The notes beneath the pieces were generated by a model that had not been told where the DNA came from, made no database searches, and saw nothing but the letters and a program-made list of their open reading frames with translations. The position numbers and the translations under genes are program-made. From assembly GCF_017302985.1 (NCBI RefSeq), contig NZ_JAFIMU010000017.1, positions 558,001 to 622,000 on the forward strand: a DNA stretch of 64,000 bases. Direction: 5' to 3'. The DNA is from Corallococcus macrosporus. Lineage in GTDB: Bacteria; Myxococcota; Myxococcia; Myxococcales; Myxococcaceae. Shown one piece after another: positions 16,801-25,188 of this stretch; positions within the stretch are counted from its first letter, which is position 1, and every line of letters begins with the position of its first letter.

Positions 16801-17569
16801 CCGCGTCCACGGTGACGTAGTCCACGGACGGGTTGACGGCCGCGTACATGTTGGACGGCAGCGTCCAGGGGGTCGTCGTCCAGATGAGCAGCGACGTGTC
16901 CGGGGCGTCGCGCAGCGGGAAGGCCACATAGACGCTGGGGTCGTCCACCGTCTTGTAGCCCAGGCCCACTTCGGCGGCGGACAGCGCGGTGCCGCCGCGC
17001 GGCCACCACCAGACCACCTTGTGGCCCTGGTACAGCAGGCCCTTCTTGTAGAGCTCGGAGAGCGCCCACCACACGCTCTGCACGAAGCCGCGGTGATAGG
17101 TGACGTAGGCCTCGTTGAGGTCCACCCAGAAGCCGATGCGCTGGGTCAGCCGCTCCCACTCGGAGGTGTAGCGGAACACGGACTCGATGCAGCGCTCCGT
17201 GAAGGGCTCCACGCCGTACTTTTCAATCTCCGCCTTGCCGTGGATGCGGAGCTCCTTCTCCACCTCCACCTCCACCGGCAGGCCGTGCGTGTCCCAGCCC
17301 GCCTTGCGCGGCACGTAGTGGCCCCGCATGGTCTGGTAGCGCGGGAACAGGTCCTTGATGACGCGCGTGAGGACGTGGCCGTTGTGGGGCAGGCCGTTCG
17401 CGGTGGGCGGGCCTTCGTAGAAGACGAAGGAGGGCTTGCCTTCGTTCGCCTTGAGCGATTTCTCGAAGATGCCGCGCTCCTTCCAGAAGGCCAGGATGCG
17501 GCGCTCCTCGGCCGGGAAGTCCATCTCCACGGGGACCGCGTTGAACAGGGGCGAAGGCGTTTCAGGCAT
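13826..17569 (-). CDS. ileS: Isoleucyl-tRNA synthetase with extra domain after the KMSKS loop
   Basis: 1247 aa, cytoplasmic class-I synthetase charging tRNA-Ile. It starts MPETPSPLFNAVPVEMDFPA. The HIGH motif is HNGH (62-65) inside 'PPTANGLPHNGHVLTR', and the KMSKS loop is KESKSKGNY (661-669). 'WTTTPWTLPSNMYAAV' marks the editing domain. The family normally continues from KMSKS straight to the 'GADALRW' helix. Here about 110 residues (roughly 675-787) intervene before GADAFRWFFYAASPTWSNTR, which partly explains the large size. The C-terminal end is a long anticodon-binding region of the eukaryote-like IleRS type. In-frame sequence upstream to 17854 lacks conservation and a Shine-Dalgarno. It is divergent from the GH26 gene. 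Confidence 0.95.
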   Translation of the reverse strand: MPETPSPLFNAVPVEMDFPAEERRILAFWKERGIFEKSLKANEGKPSFVFYEGPPTANGLPHNGHVLTRVIKDLFPRYQTMRGHYVPRKAGWDTHGLPVEVEVEKELRIHGKAEIEKYGVEPFTERCIESVFRYTSEWERLTQRIGFWVDLNEAYVTYHRGFVQSVWWALSELYKKGLLYQGHKVVWWWPRGGTALSAAEVGLGYKTVDDPSVYVAFPLRDAPDTSLLIWTTTPWTLPSNMYAAVNPSVDYVTVDAGDRKLILAAALREELAKKLKKDLPVLSTQKGSDLVGKRYTPPFDTYFAKESDATLPLKDGGQDTVGWRVIPADFVTLDSGTGIVHTAPAFGEDDYRAYRKDATRFQDPDALGMRCAVKPDGTFSEEVPLVTGKFVKDADKDLQRNLKERGLLIHTEQYRHEYPFCWRADEDPLIQYARPAWYIRTTSVIEQAKANNQQVNWVPENIKDGRFGDFLANNVDWALSRERYWGTPLPLWIHSETGETEAVASIAELRQKPGNNVAAVEAELKAFLAGKPHESNAEHLLVHKPWIDKVTYEKAGASGKFQRVPEVVDVWFDSGCMPFAQWGFPHTPGSQEIFNRAFPADFISEAIDQTRGWFYSLLMVSTLLFDEETQKRIGLTPKREWPMPYKSCIVLGHVSDKEGKKESKSKGNYTPPEIILDEVRMDFAVLTATEAGVPAEPGVALIAREDLEGLDTQEGAKVQLFRPDRPDAPVSVTVKVHKKLKRRVVLLAPQELQQLDVKPSKRGVDVMPVEVPRLAPSERVVLKDPATKAPGADAFRWFFYAASPTWSNTRHSLANVRLLQKDFQVKLRNVYSFFTIYANIDGFHPAKGNAGSTEAPWLAIRKSQGWREVKARPVLDRWILSEVQLTLRDVAKALDTYQVYDAAQRMVALVDALSNWYLRRSRERFWAPGFEQDKQDAYFTLYEALTTITALSAPFIPFFADEMWGNLVGKPWGASQPESVHLARFPDVDASLIDEGLAAEMGAVRELVSLGLKVRTDNRLKVRQPLSRADVILSRRELTERVAVYQALISDELNVHTVKLVEPGSPEADVVRYRVRPNLRAMGSRLGPKLAPVRKAFDSGDGRALHHELLTTGKVALNVGGEDMVFPAEELETLVEAQPGYAAAGGAVGVVVMHTQLTEALVDEGLVRELLARVQGSRKDMNLGYTDRIRLWVDGDDRVKRVVDAAREEIARETLASEIHVGPQGLTGSEEEASLNGLPAKLRVERA

Positions 17570-17735
17570 GGTGGCGTGCTTGATACCACCGGCCCGGCCC
17601 TTTGGCAGTGAATCCAGGGCCTTGCGAACCCGCCCGCACGCCGGTGGACAGATTTGCCTAAGCTGAAATACGTGTAATTCGTGCTGGGCTGGTGGCACCC
17701 TGGCCGCTCCCCGGGCAGCCGCTGGAGGTCCCCAC

Positions 17736-18908
17736 GTGACGCACGTCCCCCCGAAGCCATCCCTCATCTCCCTCCTGGCGGCGCTGGTGCTCTGCCTGGG
17801 CGCGGGCCCCGCGAGCGCGCAGGTGTCCCGGACGCTGAGCACGCCGGGCCCCACGGCGCAGGCGCAGCGGGTCTACAACCTGCTGACGGACCTGGAGAAC
17901 AACAGCCGCAACGGTGGGACGAAGCAGACCATCCTGGGCCAGCACTGCGAGGCCCAGAAGGAGGCCTACGCCGGGGAGTACTGGGTGAAGGTGGGGGACA
18001 TCTCCGGCCGCCGCCCGGGCTTCGTGGAGTTCGACTTCGGGCCGGGCAACTACCACGCGACGTACGCGGAGCCGTACGTGGACTACGCGGTGGGCTTCGC
18101 GCGCGACCGCTTCATCTACGGCGAGGGCATCGTGGGCTTCAGCTTCCACCAGTCCTACCCGGGTGCGTCGGTGAAGAGCTGGGAGAACACCTTCCGGCAG
18201 TCGTGGATGGACTCGAACTGGTTCGGCCGGGTCATCAACTGGCAGGCGAACACGGCGGAGTACCAGGCGCTGCTGAGGGACTTGTCCTTCGCGGCGGACA
18301 AGCTCGCGTACCTCCAGCAGCAGGGCGTGCCGGTGCTGTTCCGTCCCTTCCACGAGATGAACAAGAAGGGGAGCGCGTCGCCGTTCTGGTGGGCCAATCA
18401 GGATCCCGCCCAGTACAAGCAGCTCTGGATCATCGCGCACGACTACCTGGTGAAGACGCGCGGCCTGAAGAACCTCGTCTTCGTCTGGTCGCCGTACGAG
18501 TGGGACGGGACGTACGGCGGGGACCCGTGGAACTACTACCCGGGCAACGACCGCGTGGACGTGGTGGCCGTGGACATCTACCACGGCAATCCCTACTTCC
18601 CGGCGCAGTTCTACACGGGGCTCGCGGGCTACAACAAACCGCGCATGGTGGCGGAGACGGACAAGCTGCCGGTGCGCTGGGGTGACAGCCGCTACGGCAC
18701 GGTGTCCGAGTTGGACGCGCGTCCGTGGGCCATCTACTCCGTGTGGGGCGACTCGCTCGTCTACAACCTGGGCACGACGAGCCCCAACGACTGGAATGTG
18801 TCCAGCAGCTACAAGGCCATCAAGGACACGTATGGGTATTACAGCTCGTACTGGCGCGTGCTGACCGGCGGGAGCAACGCGACCTACAACTGGGGCGCGC
18901 TGCGCTGA
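17736..18908 (+). CDS. Secreted GH26 endo-beta-1,4-mannanase
   Basis: 390 aa from GTG 17736, with GGAGG nine bases upstream. The signal peptide ends GAGPASAQ. The catalytic domain covers nearly all the rest. E207 in VLFRPFHEMN is the GH26 acid/base and E307 in MVAETDKLP the nucleophile. 'GIVGFSFHQSYPG' and 'LVFVWSPYEWDG' are further family blocks. Known GH26 members cleave beta-1,4-mannan chains and related glycans. It lacks the additional beta domain of the enzyme at 5116 and is only distantly similar to it. Monocistronic by position: it is divergent from ileS and converges with the SDR gene ten bases away. Confidence 0.9.
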   Translation: MTHVPPKPSLISLLAALVLCLGAGPASAQVSRTLSTPGPTAQAQRVYNLLTDLENNSRNGGTKQTILGQHCEAQKEAYAGEYWVKVGDISGRRPGFVEFDFGPGNYHATYAEPYVDYAVGFARDRFIYGEGIVGFSFHQSYPGASVKSWENTFRQSWMDSNWFGRVINWQANTAEYQALLRDLSFAADKLAYLQQQGVPVLFRPFHEMNKKGSASPFWWANQDPAQYKQLWIIAHDYLVKTRGLKNLVFVWSPYEWDGTYGGDPWNYYPGNDRVDVVAVDIYHGNPYFPAQFYTGLAGYNKPRMVAETDKLPVRWGDSRYGTVSELDARPWAIYSVWGDSLVYNLGTTSPNDWNVSSSYKAIKDTYGYYSSYWRVLTGGSNATYNWGALR

Positions 18909-18918
18909 ACGCCAGCGC

Positions 18919-20505
18919 TCACCAGTCCGTGGGGCGGTAGTCCTTGAAGAAGTTGCCCCAGACGTACTCGCCGGTGTTCACGGCGGTCATGATGGGGTCC
19001 ACCACGCGCGCGGCCCCGTCCACGATGTCGAGCGGGGGCTGGAAGTCCAGCTCCTGCGTCTTGCGGTCGGCGAAGCGGGCGGGGTCCTCGTCCGTCACCC
19101 AGCCGGTGTCCGCCGCGTTCATGAAGATGTTGTCGCGCGCGTAGTCCGGCGCGGACGTCAGCGTCATCATGTTCAGCGCGGCCTTGGCCATGTTGGTGTG
19201 CGGGTGCCGGTCCGTCTTCGTCCAGCGGGAGAAGCTGCCCTCCATCGCGGACACGTTGACGATGTGGCCCGGGCGCGAGCGGTCCTTCAACATCAGCGGC
19301 TTCAGCTTCCCGCACAGGATGAAGGGCGCCACCGCGTTCACCAGGTGCACCTCCAGCATCTCCGCGGTGCGCACCTCCGACAGCTTGAGGCGCCACGAGT
19401 TCGTCGCCCGCAGGTCCACCTGCTGGAGGTCCGCGTCCAGCCGGCCCTCCGGGAAGAGGGCGCGCGTGTCGCCCTCCTGCTCCATGGCGTAGGGCATGAG
19501 CGACAGCGCCGCGGAGGAGTGGATGCCCAGCGCGGGGTCGCTGCTGCGCCAGGTGGCGGTAGGCAGCGCGGTGTTCCCGACGTCGCCCGAGCCCAGCGCG
19601 GGCCGGAGCGCGGCGACGCAGGATTCGTGGCCGGCGAGCAGCGGGCGCAGCTCCGGGGCCAGGGTCTTCAGGTCGCGCAGCTCGCCGTCCAGCAGGTGCT
19701 GGTAGAAGCCCGGCGGCCGGCGCACGGTCTGCGCCGCGTTGTTGATGAGGATGTCCAGCCGCTCGTGGGTCTGCTCGATGTGGCGCGCGAACAGCTCCAC
19801 GCTGGGCGCGTGCCGCAGGTCCAGGCCGTGCACCTGGAGCCGGTGGGCCCAGTCCGCGAAGTCCGGCTCGCGCGCGTAGCGGTGCACCGCGTCCTTGGGG
19901 AAGCGCGTGGTGGCGATGACCGTGGCGCCCGAGCGCAAGAGCATCAGCGACGCCTGGAAGCCAATCTTCACCCGCGCGCCGGTGATGAGCGCCACCTGTC
20001 CGGTGAGGTCCGCGCGCTGCGTGCGCCGGGCGTAGTTCAGGTCGCCACAGGGGATGCACATGGCGTCGTAGAAGAAGTGGACCTTGCGGAACTCCACCTT
20101 GCACACGTAGCACTTGCGCGGCACTTCGAGCAGGCGCTCCGGCGCCGCTTCCGGCGGCGGCGCGGGCAGCACGGGCAGCGTCAGCACCGGCGCCTTGCGC
20201 AGCACGCGGATCTCCGTGCTGGAGCGCACGGCGCGGTCGTTGGCGCGCACCACGTCCTTCTTCTCCTTGCGGAGCGCGTTGACCATCCGCGACTTCGTGG
20301 CCTTGTCCGGGTGGATGAGCCGGCCCGCGGCGGCCATCAGCGCGTGGTGGTCCTCCTGGGGCAGGTGGTGCAGGAGCGCGCGGTGCTCGGCGAGCGTGCT
20401 GAGCAGCGCCGTGGCGCGGCGCACGTCCTCCACGGACACGTCGGGGGGCGGGGCCGGGTCGGTGGCGGACGGGGGCGGGAGGTTCTCGACGGCCGGGTTC
20501 TTCAC
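18919..20505 (-). CDS. Zinc-ribbon SDR oxidoreductase
   Basis: 528 aa, using GTG at 20505 (no good ATG precedes the conserved part). Residues 1-110 are a charged helical region (e.g. 'HALMAAAGRLIHPDKATKSR'). C132, C135, C150 and C153 then form a likely zinc ribbon: CYVC, then MCIPCG. From about 167 a Rossmann domain begins GQVALITGARVKIGFQASLM. 'ILINNAAQTVRRPPGFY' gives the NNA strand, and a Ser/Tyr-type catalytic region follows late ('IVNVSAMEGSFSR', 'HTNMAKAALNMM'). In 'HTNMAKAAL' the usual catalytic Tyr of YxxxK is not present (T/N-x-x-x-K), so activity may be altered. Substrate is unknown. Confidence 0.75.
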   Translation of the reverse strand: MKNPAVENLPPPSATDPAPPPDVSVEDVRRATALLSTLAEHRALLHHLPQEDHHALMAAAGRLIHPDKATKSRMVNALRKEKKDVVRANDRAVRSSTEIRVLRKAPVLTLPVLPAPPPEAAPERLLEVPRKCYVCKVEFRKVHFFYDAMCIPCGDLNYARRTQRADLTGQVALITGARVKIGFQASLMLLRSGATVIATTRFPKDAVHRYAREPDFADWAHRLQVHGLDLRHAPSVELFARHIEQTHERLDILINNAAQTVRRPPGFYQHLLDGELRDLKTLAPELRPLLAGHESCVAALRPALGSGDVGNTALPTATWRSSDPALGIHSSAALSLMPYAMEQEGDTRALFPEGRLDADLQQVDLRATNSWRLKLSEVRTAEMLEVHLVNAVAPFILCGKLKPLMLKDRSRPGHIVNVSAMEGSFSRWTKTDRHPHTNMAKAALNMMTLTSAPDYARDNIFMNAADTGWVTDEDPARFADRKTQELDFQPPLDIVDGAARVVDPIMTAVNTGEYVWGNFFKDYRPTDW

Positions 20506-20585
20506 GCCCTGGTGCTTACCCTCCCGGGCGCTCCAGGGAAAGGCGCGGCTCACGCGGGCCTGGAGGGCGGGCGGCCGGGCCTGCT

Positions 20586-21752
20586 TCAGCCCAGGCCCAG
20601 GCGGGGGAGCGTCACCTCGCGCACGCGGGGGATGCGGAAGCGGTAGAGGAACGCGTCCGCGAAGTAGTGCGCCAGCACCACGCCGTTGGTGGCGAGCACG
20701 GCCAGCGACCACAGCGGCTGCTGCCGCAGGAAGAAGTCCGTGGCCGCGCCCTGCGTCACCCCGTCCACCAGCGTGACGAAGGGGCTGTTGACCAGGCCCA
20801 CCACGATGATGGGCGCCATGAGGGCCAGCATCGCCGCCCACACGCGCGGGCCGCGCAGGCGGGCCGTCGTCTCCTGGGGGGTGGGCTGGAGCATCCGGCC
20901 GGTGAGGAAGAAGTACTCCAGGCCGTGGATGCCCGCGGTCAGGATGGAGCCCCACAGCGGCCAGACGATGTACACCGCCACCACCGCCACGTGCGCCAGG
21001 ACGTAGACGCGCCGGGGGCCGCTCTGGCCCGGAGGCCCGCGCAGCGCGAGCACCAGCTTCGCCGCGAAGACGCCCCAGACGGCGAGCAGCACCCAGGTGA
21101 GGCCGTGCGGCAGCGAGCCACTTTCGGCCTGGCCGATGTTGAGCATCGGCCGTGCGCCCAGCGCGTCGGTGACGGGCAGGGCCAGCGAGCGGAGCATCAT
21201 CAGCGTCAGCGCGACGGGGACGAAGTGGCGCTGGAGTGTGCGCTCGGCTTCGGAGAGCGGCGGGGCGCCCGCGGCGCGGGCCCGCAGGCCATGCAGCGCC
21301 CACAGCCCCTTCACCTGCGACAGCGTGTGGTGCGCGGCGAGGACATGGATGCCCGCGCCGAGGAGCAGCGCGAGGAGCGGGGCGTGCGCGTCTCCGTACC
21401 AGAGCAGCCCGACGGTGAGCAGGAACACCGCCGACGAGCCGCCCACGAGCAGCCGGGACTGGGTGGGCGTGGTGTGCAGCAGCTCGCGCCGGGTGCCCAC
21501 CAGCAGGAAGGTGAGGATGACGTGCGTGCCGTTGAGGAAGACGTACTGCGACGTCCACCGGCCGATGCGCTGGGCGAACCCGTGCGAGCCCTCGCCGGTG
21601 AGGCTGGCGAGCCAGACGGAGGCGAGGAGCAGCAGCGCGGGCAGCAGCAGGATGCTCAGGTCCGCCCGGGGCGAGAAGAGCCACAGCCCCTGGAAGCGCA
21701 GGGACGCCGGGGCTTCGGAGGCTTCGAGCGCGGGGGCGGGCAGGGTGGCCAT
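20586..21752 (-). CDS. Polytopic inner-membrane protein of unknown function
   Basis: 388 aa from ATG 21752 (MATLPAPALEASEAPASLRF). About nine or ten hydrophobic helices fill the protein, beginning 'ADLSILLLPALLLLASVWLA'. Histidines recur at helix ends: 'GTHVILTFLL', 'GAGIHVLAAHHTLSQVKG', 'GIHGLEYFFLTGRM' and 'VVLAHYFADAFLYRFR'. The 'LAHY-x-x-DA-x-LYRFR' ending and the intramembrane His pattern recall membrane-bound metal or haem proteins, but I do not recognise a named family. It lies 80 bases upstream of the SDR gene on the same strand. Confidence 0.75.
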   Translation of the reverse strand: MATLPAPALEASEAPASLRFQGLWLFSPRADLSILLLPALLLLASVWLASLTGEGSHGFAQRIGRWTSQYVFLNGTHVILTFLLVGTRRELLHTTPTQSRLLVGGSSAVFLLTVGLLWYGDAHAPLLALLLGAGIHVLAAHHTLSQVKGLWALHGLRARAAGAPPLSEAERTLQRHFVPVALTLMMLRSLALPVTDALGARPMLNIGQAESGSLPHGLTWVLLAVWGVFAAKLVLALRGPPGQSGPRRVYVLAHVAVVAVYIVWPLWGSILTAGIHGLEYFFLTGRMLQPTPQETTARLRGPRVWAAMLALMAPIIVVGLVNSPFVTLVDGVTQGAATDFFLRQQPLWSLAVLATNGVVLAHYFADAFLYRFRIPRVREVTLPRLGLG

Positions 21753-21855
21753 GCGCGCGGCAGTATAGACGCGCACGGGACGGGGAGGCTCCAGCGGGCC
21801 TCCTCCCCAGGTCAGCGGGCGGGGAGGCTCAGGGCGCTCCCACGTCACGGAGGGG

Positions 21856-22284
21856 TCACGACGACTTCTTGAACGTCTGGCTCCAGGTGGGGGCCACCTT
21901 TTCGATGAGTGTCACCAGCTCCGGCGGGATGTCGCCGGTGCCCGTGAGGGGACGGACCTCCATCACGTCGTCGTTGCCCATGCCGCCCGGGTAGCGGCGT
22001 GCCCACGCGATGGCCTCTTCCTTCGACTTCACCTCCAGCACGTAGAAGCCGCCGATGAGCTCCTTCGTCTCCGCGTAGGGGCCGTCCTTCACCGTGGACT
22101 TGCCGTCCTTGAAGACCACGTGCGCGCCCGGGGAGGGGCTGAGGCCCTCGGAGGCGATGAGCACGCCGGCCTTGTGCATCTCCTCGTTGAACTTCATCTG
22201 CGCGATGAAGACGGCCTCGTCGAACGGGACGTCCGAGTGCGTGGGCTCGATGGTGGACGGGCGGGGGATGAGCATGAAGCGCAT
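21856..22284 (-). CDS. YciI-like (DGPF) domain protein
   Basis: 142 aa beginning MRFMLIPRPSTIEPTHSDVP. The block 'VFKDGKSTVKDGPYAETKEL' followed by GGFYVLEVKSKEEAIAWARR is the signature of DGPFAETKE/YCII-related proteins. These have a ferredoxin-like fold and are often encoded beside ECF sigma factors. None is present here, and the molecular function is unknown in general. It has its own ribosome site (CCCAGGAGCCCCC before the ATG) and sits between the polytopic membrane gene and the SMI1-like gene on the same strand. Confidence 0.88.
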   Translation of the reverse strand: MRFMLIPRPSTIEPTHSDVPFDEAVFIAQMKFNEEMHKAGVLIASEGLSPSPGAHVVFKDGKSTVKDGPYAETKELIGGFYVLEVKSKEEAIAWARRYPGGMGNDDVMEVRPLTGTGDIPPELVTLIEKVAPTWSQTFKKSS

Positions 22285-22366
22285 GGGGGCTCCTGGGATG
22301 GGGGCGTGACTCCATCCGCACGACGAACGGCCGCGCCGCGGATCGACACGGGACTTCAGGGAAGGG

Positions 22367-23287
22367 TCACTGCTTGGGGTAGCGGACGTGGATTTCCGAC
22401 TGCGGCGGGGGCTGGCCCTGGGGCAGTTGTTGGTCCACGGCGGGGGCGCCGGGTTGCTTCGTGGGCCGGATGATGAACTGGGTCGGTCCGTCGATCACGT
22501 CGCGGGTAACTCCCCGGGTCTGCAGCGCCACCAGGTCATCCGTCAGGTGTCCTTCACCGCTGAAGCCGGAGATGAGCCGGGTGCCCTTCTCGTCCGTGAA
22601 GACGGCCTTCTTGACGTCCGTCTTCGCCAGCTGCGCGTTGATGCGCCGGAGGAAGTCCGTCAGGTCCCTGGCGATGACATGGTGCACGTATTCGCGGGTG
22701 CCGAAGTTGATGATCTGCCCCTTCTGTCCCTTCGGCCCGGGCGCGAAGTCGTAGCCGAGGAAGTCCCCCTGGGTGTCGGTGAAGAGGGGAATCCACTGGC
22801 GGACGAGGAAGTGGTCCTGGACCGTTCCCGGTGTGAAGGAACGGGTCTGCCAGTCCGCGTCCGCGAGCCCCTCGATCCCGGGGAGCACGTCCTGCTTCCA
22901 GAAGAAGGAGATCTGCTGGAGGGAGAGGAAGGAGTGTCCCAGCATGCTTCCCTCGTCGGCGAAGGGGTCCTGCTCACCATTGTTCTCCAGGTAGAGCTGC
23001 TTGAAGTCCTCGGGCAGCTTGACGCCCAGCTCGGCCTCCAGTGCCTGGATCTGCGCGAGGGTGGCGGGGCCGTTGAGCTGCGCGTGGTACGCCGGAACGT
23101 TGCGCCGCAGCCAGGCCTTGTACTTCCGCCACTCCTGGAGGACAGCGGGGACCTGCTTGCCTTGCGCGACGGTCGTCCGGGTGGACTCCGGCGCGGGCTG
23201 GGCCTGGACGCGGCCCACGGCGCTCAGCGAGAGCAGCAGCGTGGTTACAAGAAGCAGGGAGCGTGGGCTCGGGACCGTCATGGGCAT
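22367..23287 (-). CDS. Exported SMI1/KNR4-domain protein
   Basis: 306 aa. A signal peptide (LLLVTTLLLSLSAVGRVQAQ, start at 23287 or the second ATG at 23281) leads to an SMI1/KNR4-like domain at about 55-235. Matching blocks are 'GPATLAQIQALEAELGVKLP' with 'DFKQLYLENNGEQDPFADEG', then 'WIPLFTDTQGDFLGYDFAPG'. SUKH/SMI1 proteins are often immunity proteins to polymorphic toxins or cell-wall-linked scaffolds. A secretory SMI1 protein is less usual. The C-terminal 70 residues are Pro/Gln-rich. No toxin gene is adjacent, so an immunity role is not supported here. Confidence 0.8.
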   Translation of the reverse strand: MPMTVPSPRSLLLVTTLLLSLSAVGRVQAQPAPESTRTTVAQGKQVPAVLQEWRKYKAWLRRNVPAYHAQLNGPATLAQIQALEAELGVKLPEDFKQLYLENNGEQDPFADEGSMLGHSFLSLQQISFFWKQDVLPGIEGLADADWQTRSFTPGTVQDHFLVRQWIPLFTDTQGDFLGYDFAPGPKGQKGQIINFGTREYVHHVIARDLTDFLRRINAQLAKTDVKKAVFTDEKGTRLISGFSGEGHLTDDLVALQTRGVTRDVIDGPTQFIIRPTKQPGAPAVDQQLPQGQPPPQSEIHVRYPKQ

Positions 23288-23330
23288 GGGGACCTCAGGA
23301 GGCGGGGCTCCTGAAGCATACCCTCCGGGC

Positions 23331-24089
23331 TCAGCGCTGGTTGGCCATGGCCACCGCGTCCGCGCCCGCGGGCAGGCGGAGCGGAGCCGACGGGTCGTTC
23401 ACCGCGCGCCAGATGCCCTCCGCCACGTCCTGCGACCGGGTGACCGGCCCCGAGGCATGCGCCGTCCTCTGCTCGAAGATGCCCCGCACGAAGTCCGCGT
23501 ACGCCTCCGGGACGGTGACGCCCTGGTCCCGCATCCGGGCCTGCGCGTTCTGCCCGAAGGGCGTCTCCGGGGACCGGCCCGGAATGACCAGGCTCACCCG
23601 CACCCCGATGGGCTGGAGCTCCAGCGCGAGTGACTCCGTGAACGCGTTGAGCGCCGCCTTGCTCGCGGTGTAGACGGCGAGCAGCGGGAGCGGCTTGAAC
23701 GTCGTGCCCGACGAGACGTTCACGATGACGCCCGCCTTGCGCTGCCGGAACTGGGGCAGGAACGCCTGCGTCAGCGCCATCACGCCGAACACGTTCGTCT
23801 CGAAGGTGTTGCGGACCGTCTCCATCGACGTGCCTTCGAAGACGCTCATCAGGCCCACGCCCGCGTTGTTGACCAGCACATCGATGGGGCCGGCGGCCTC
23901 CGCCAGCGCCTGGACGCTCTTCGGGTCGTTGACGTCGAGCGGGAGCACGCGCAGGTGCTCGGAGCGGGGCAGGACGTCCTCGCGCGGCGTGCGCATCGTG
24001 GCGATGACCTTCCAGCCTCGCTCGAGGAAGTAGCGGGCGGTGTCGAGGCCGAAGCCGGACGAGCAGCCGGTGATCAGAATCGTCTTCAT
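23331..24089 (-). CDS. Classical short-chain dehydrogenase/reductase
   Basis: 252 aa from ATG 24089, with AGGAG nine bases before it. Full SDR signature: MKTILITGCSSGFGLDTARY for the TGxxxGxG loop, 'VLVNNAGVG', 'VNVSSGTTFKPLPL' with the catalytic Ser, and 'YTASKAALNAF' with the YxxxK pair. The 'ATMRTP' turn suggests NADP(H). Substrate is unknown. It is divergent from the AraC regulator at 24190 (100-base gap), repeating the pattern of a regulator facing an oxidoreductase seen at 4058 and 7574. Confidence 0.9.
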   Translation of the reverse strand: MKTILITGCSSGFGLDTARYFLERGWKVIATMRTPREDVLPRSEHLRVLPLDVNDPKSVQALAEAAGPIDVLVNNAGVGLMSVFEGTSMETVRNTFETNVFGVMALTQAFLPQFRQRKAGVIVNVSSGTTFKPLPLLAVYTASKAALNAFTESLALELQPIGVRVSLVIPGRSPETPFGQNAQARMRDQGVTVPEAYADFVRGIFEQRTAHASGPVTRSQDVAEGIWRAVNDPSAPLRLPAGADAVAMANQR

Positions 24090-24189
24090 GGTGTCTCCTG
24101 GGGAGTGCGGTTTCCGGTGACGGATATACGGAGCGGTTTCCGGACCTGCTACAACAGGGAGTCCAGATTTCATTCGCAGGAGTCCGGCC

Positions 24190-25095
24190 ATGGTGGATCC
24201 GCTCGCCGAAGTCGTCACGCTGCTCCAGCCGGGCGCGCCGTTCTCCAAGCTCGTCAGCGCCGCGGGCCGCTGGAGGGTGCGGCGCGCGGAAGCGGGGCGG
24301 CCCTTCTACTGCGCGGTCCTCATGGGGCGGATGCGCCTGGCCATCGACGGGCGCGAGCCGGTCATCCTGGAGAAGGGCGACTTCGTCCTCGTCCCCGCGG
24401 CGTTCGACTTCACGACGACGAGCGTCGAGCCGCCCAAGGGGAAGCAGGAGACGCCGCGCCTCGTGTTGCCCGATGGGGAGATCCGGAACGGGGAGCACCA
24501 CGGTCCGCCGGATGTCCGGCTGATGGTGGGCTACTGCGTCTTCGCCTCTCCGGACGCGAGCCTGCTCGTGTCGCTCCTGCCCCAGTTCGTGCTCGTCCGC
24601 GGTGAGCCGCGGCTCGCCTCCCTCGTGGAGCTGCTGCGGGAGGAGTCGCGGGAGCGGCGGCCCGCGCGCGACGTCATCCTCGCCCGCCTCATGGAGGTGC
24701 TCCTCATCGAAGCGCTCCGCTCCACGGCGGGCACCGCCGCGTCACCGGGCCTGCTGCGCGGGCTCGCCGACGAGCGCCTGGCCGTCGCGATCCGCCGGAT
24801 GCACGAGCACCCGACCCGGGCGTGGACCGTGGCGCAGCTGGCGAAGGAGGCCGCGCTGTCGCGTTCGACGTTCTTCGAGCGCTTCAGCCGCGCGGTGGGG
24901 GTGGCCCCCATGGAGTACCTGCTCGGCTGGCGCATGGCCCTGGCGAAGGACCTGCTGCGGCGCAAGAAGGAGGTCACGGTCGCGGAGGTCGCGGAGCAGG
25001 TCGGCTACGGCTCCGCGAGCACCTTCAGTGTGGCCTTCACCCGCCACGTCGGACTGCCGCCCACGCATTACGCGCGAGGACAGGCGGCGTCGTGA
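24190..25095 (+). CDS. AraC-family regulator with cupin_6 domain
   Basis: 301 aa. Residues 1-190 are an AraC-type cupin domain ('GRWRVRRAEAGRPFYCAVL', 'VILEKGDFVLVPAAFDFTTT'). The C-terminal 100 residues carry both helix-turn-helix units: 'WTVAQLAKEAALSRSTFFER' and 'TVAEVAEQVGYGSASTFSVA', ending GLPPTHYARG. It is similar in plan to the regulator at 4058 but has clearly diverged. The adjacent divergent SDR (24089) is the probable target (inference from arrangement). The GTCCGG-rich gap at 24095-24185 shows no clear palindrome. Confidence 0.88.
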   Translation: MVDPLAEVVTLLQPGAPFSKLVSAAGRWRVRRAEAGRPFYCAVLMGRMRLAIDGREPVILEKGDFVLVPAAFDFTTTSVEPPKGKQETPRLVLPDGEIRNGEHHGPPDVRLMVGYCVFASPDASLLVSLLPQFVLVRGEPRLASLVELLREESRERRPARDVILARLMEVLLIEALRSTAGTAASPGLLRGLADERLAVAIRRMHEHPTRAWTVAQLAKEAALSRSTFFERFSRAVGVAPMEYLLGWRMALAKDLLRRKKEVTVAEVAEQVGYGSASTFSVAFTRHVGLPPTHYARGQAAS

Positions 25096-25188
25096 GAGCA
25101 ACCGGACGGACGGGCCCCGGTCGGATTCCCTGGGGGGACACCGGACGTGGCCCCATGGGTCGGACCCGGGTGGTAGAGCTGTCCCGCC

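Noticed and set aside
17570-17735. T-box or other tRNA-dependent leader for ileS
   Set aside because: No T-box core or terminator/antiterminator pairing is visible in the short upstream region.
18919-21684. Single 921-residue protein joining the SDR and the membrane protein region
   Set aside because: The extra N-terminal part is read in the wrong frame through the polytopic membrane gene. The SDR has its own start at 20505.
22367-23287. Toxin/immunity pair with the SMI1-domain protein as immunity
   Set aside because: No toxin-like neighbour, and the protein has its own export signal.
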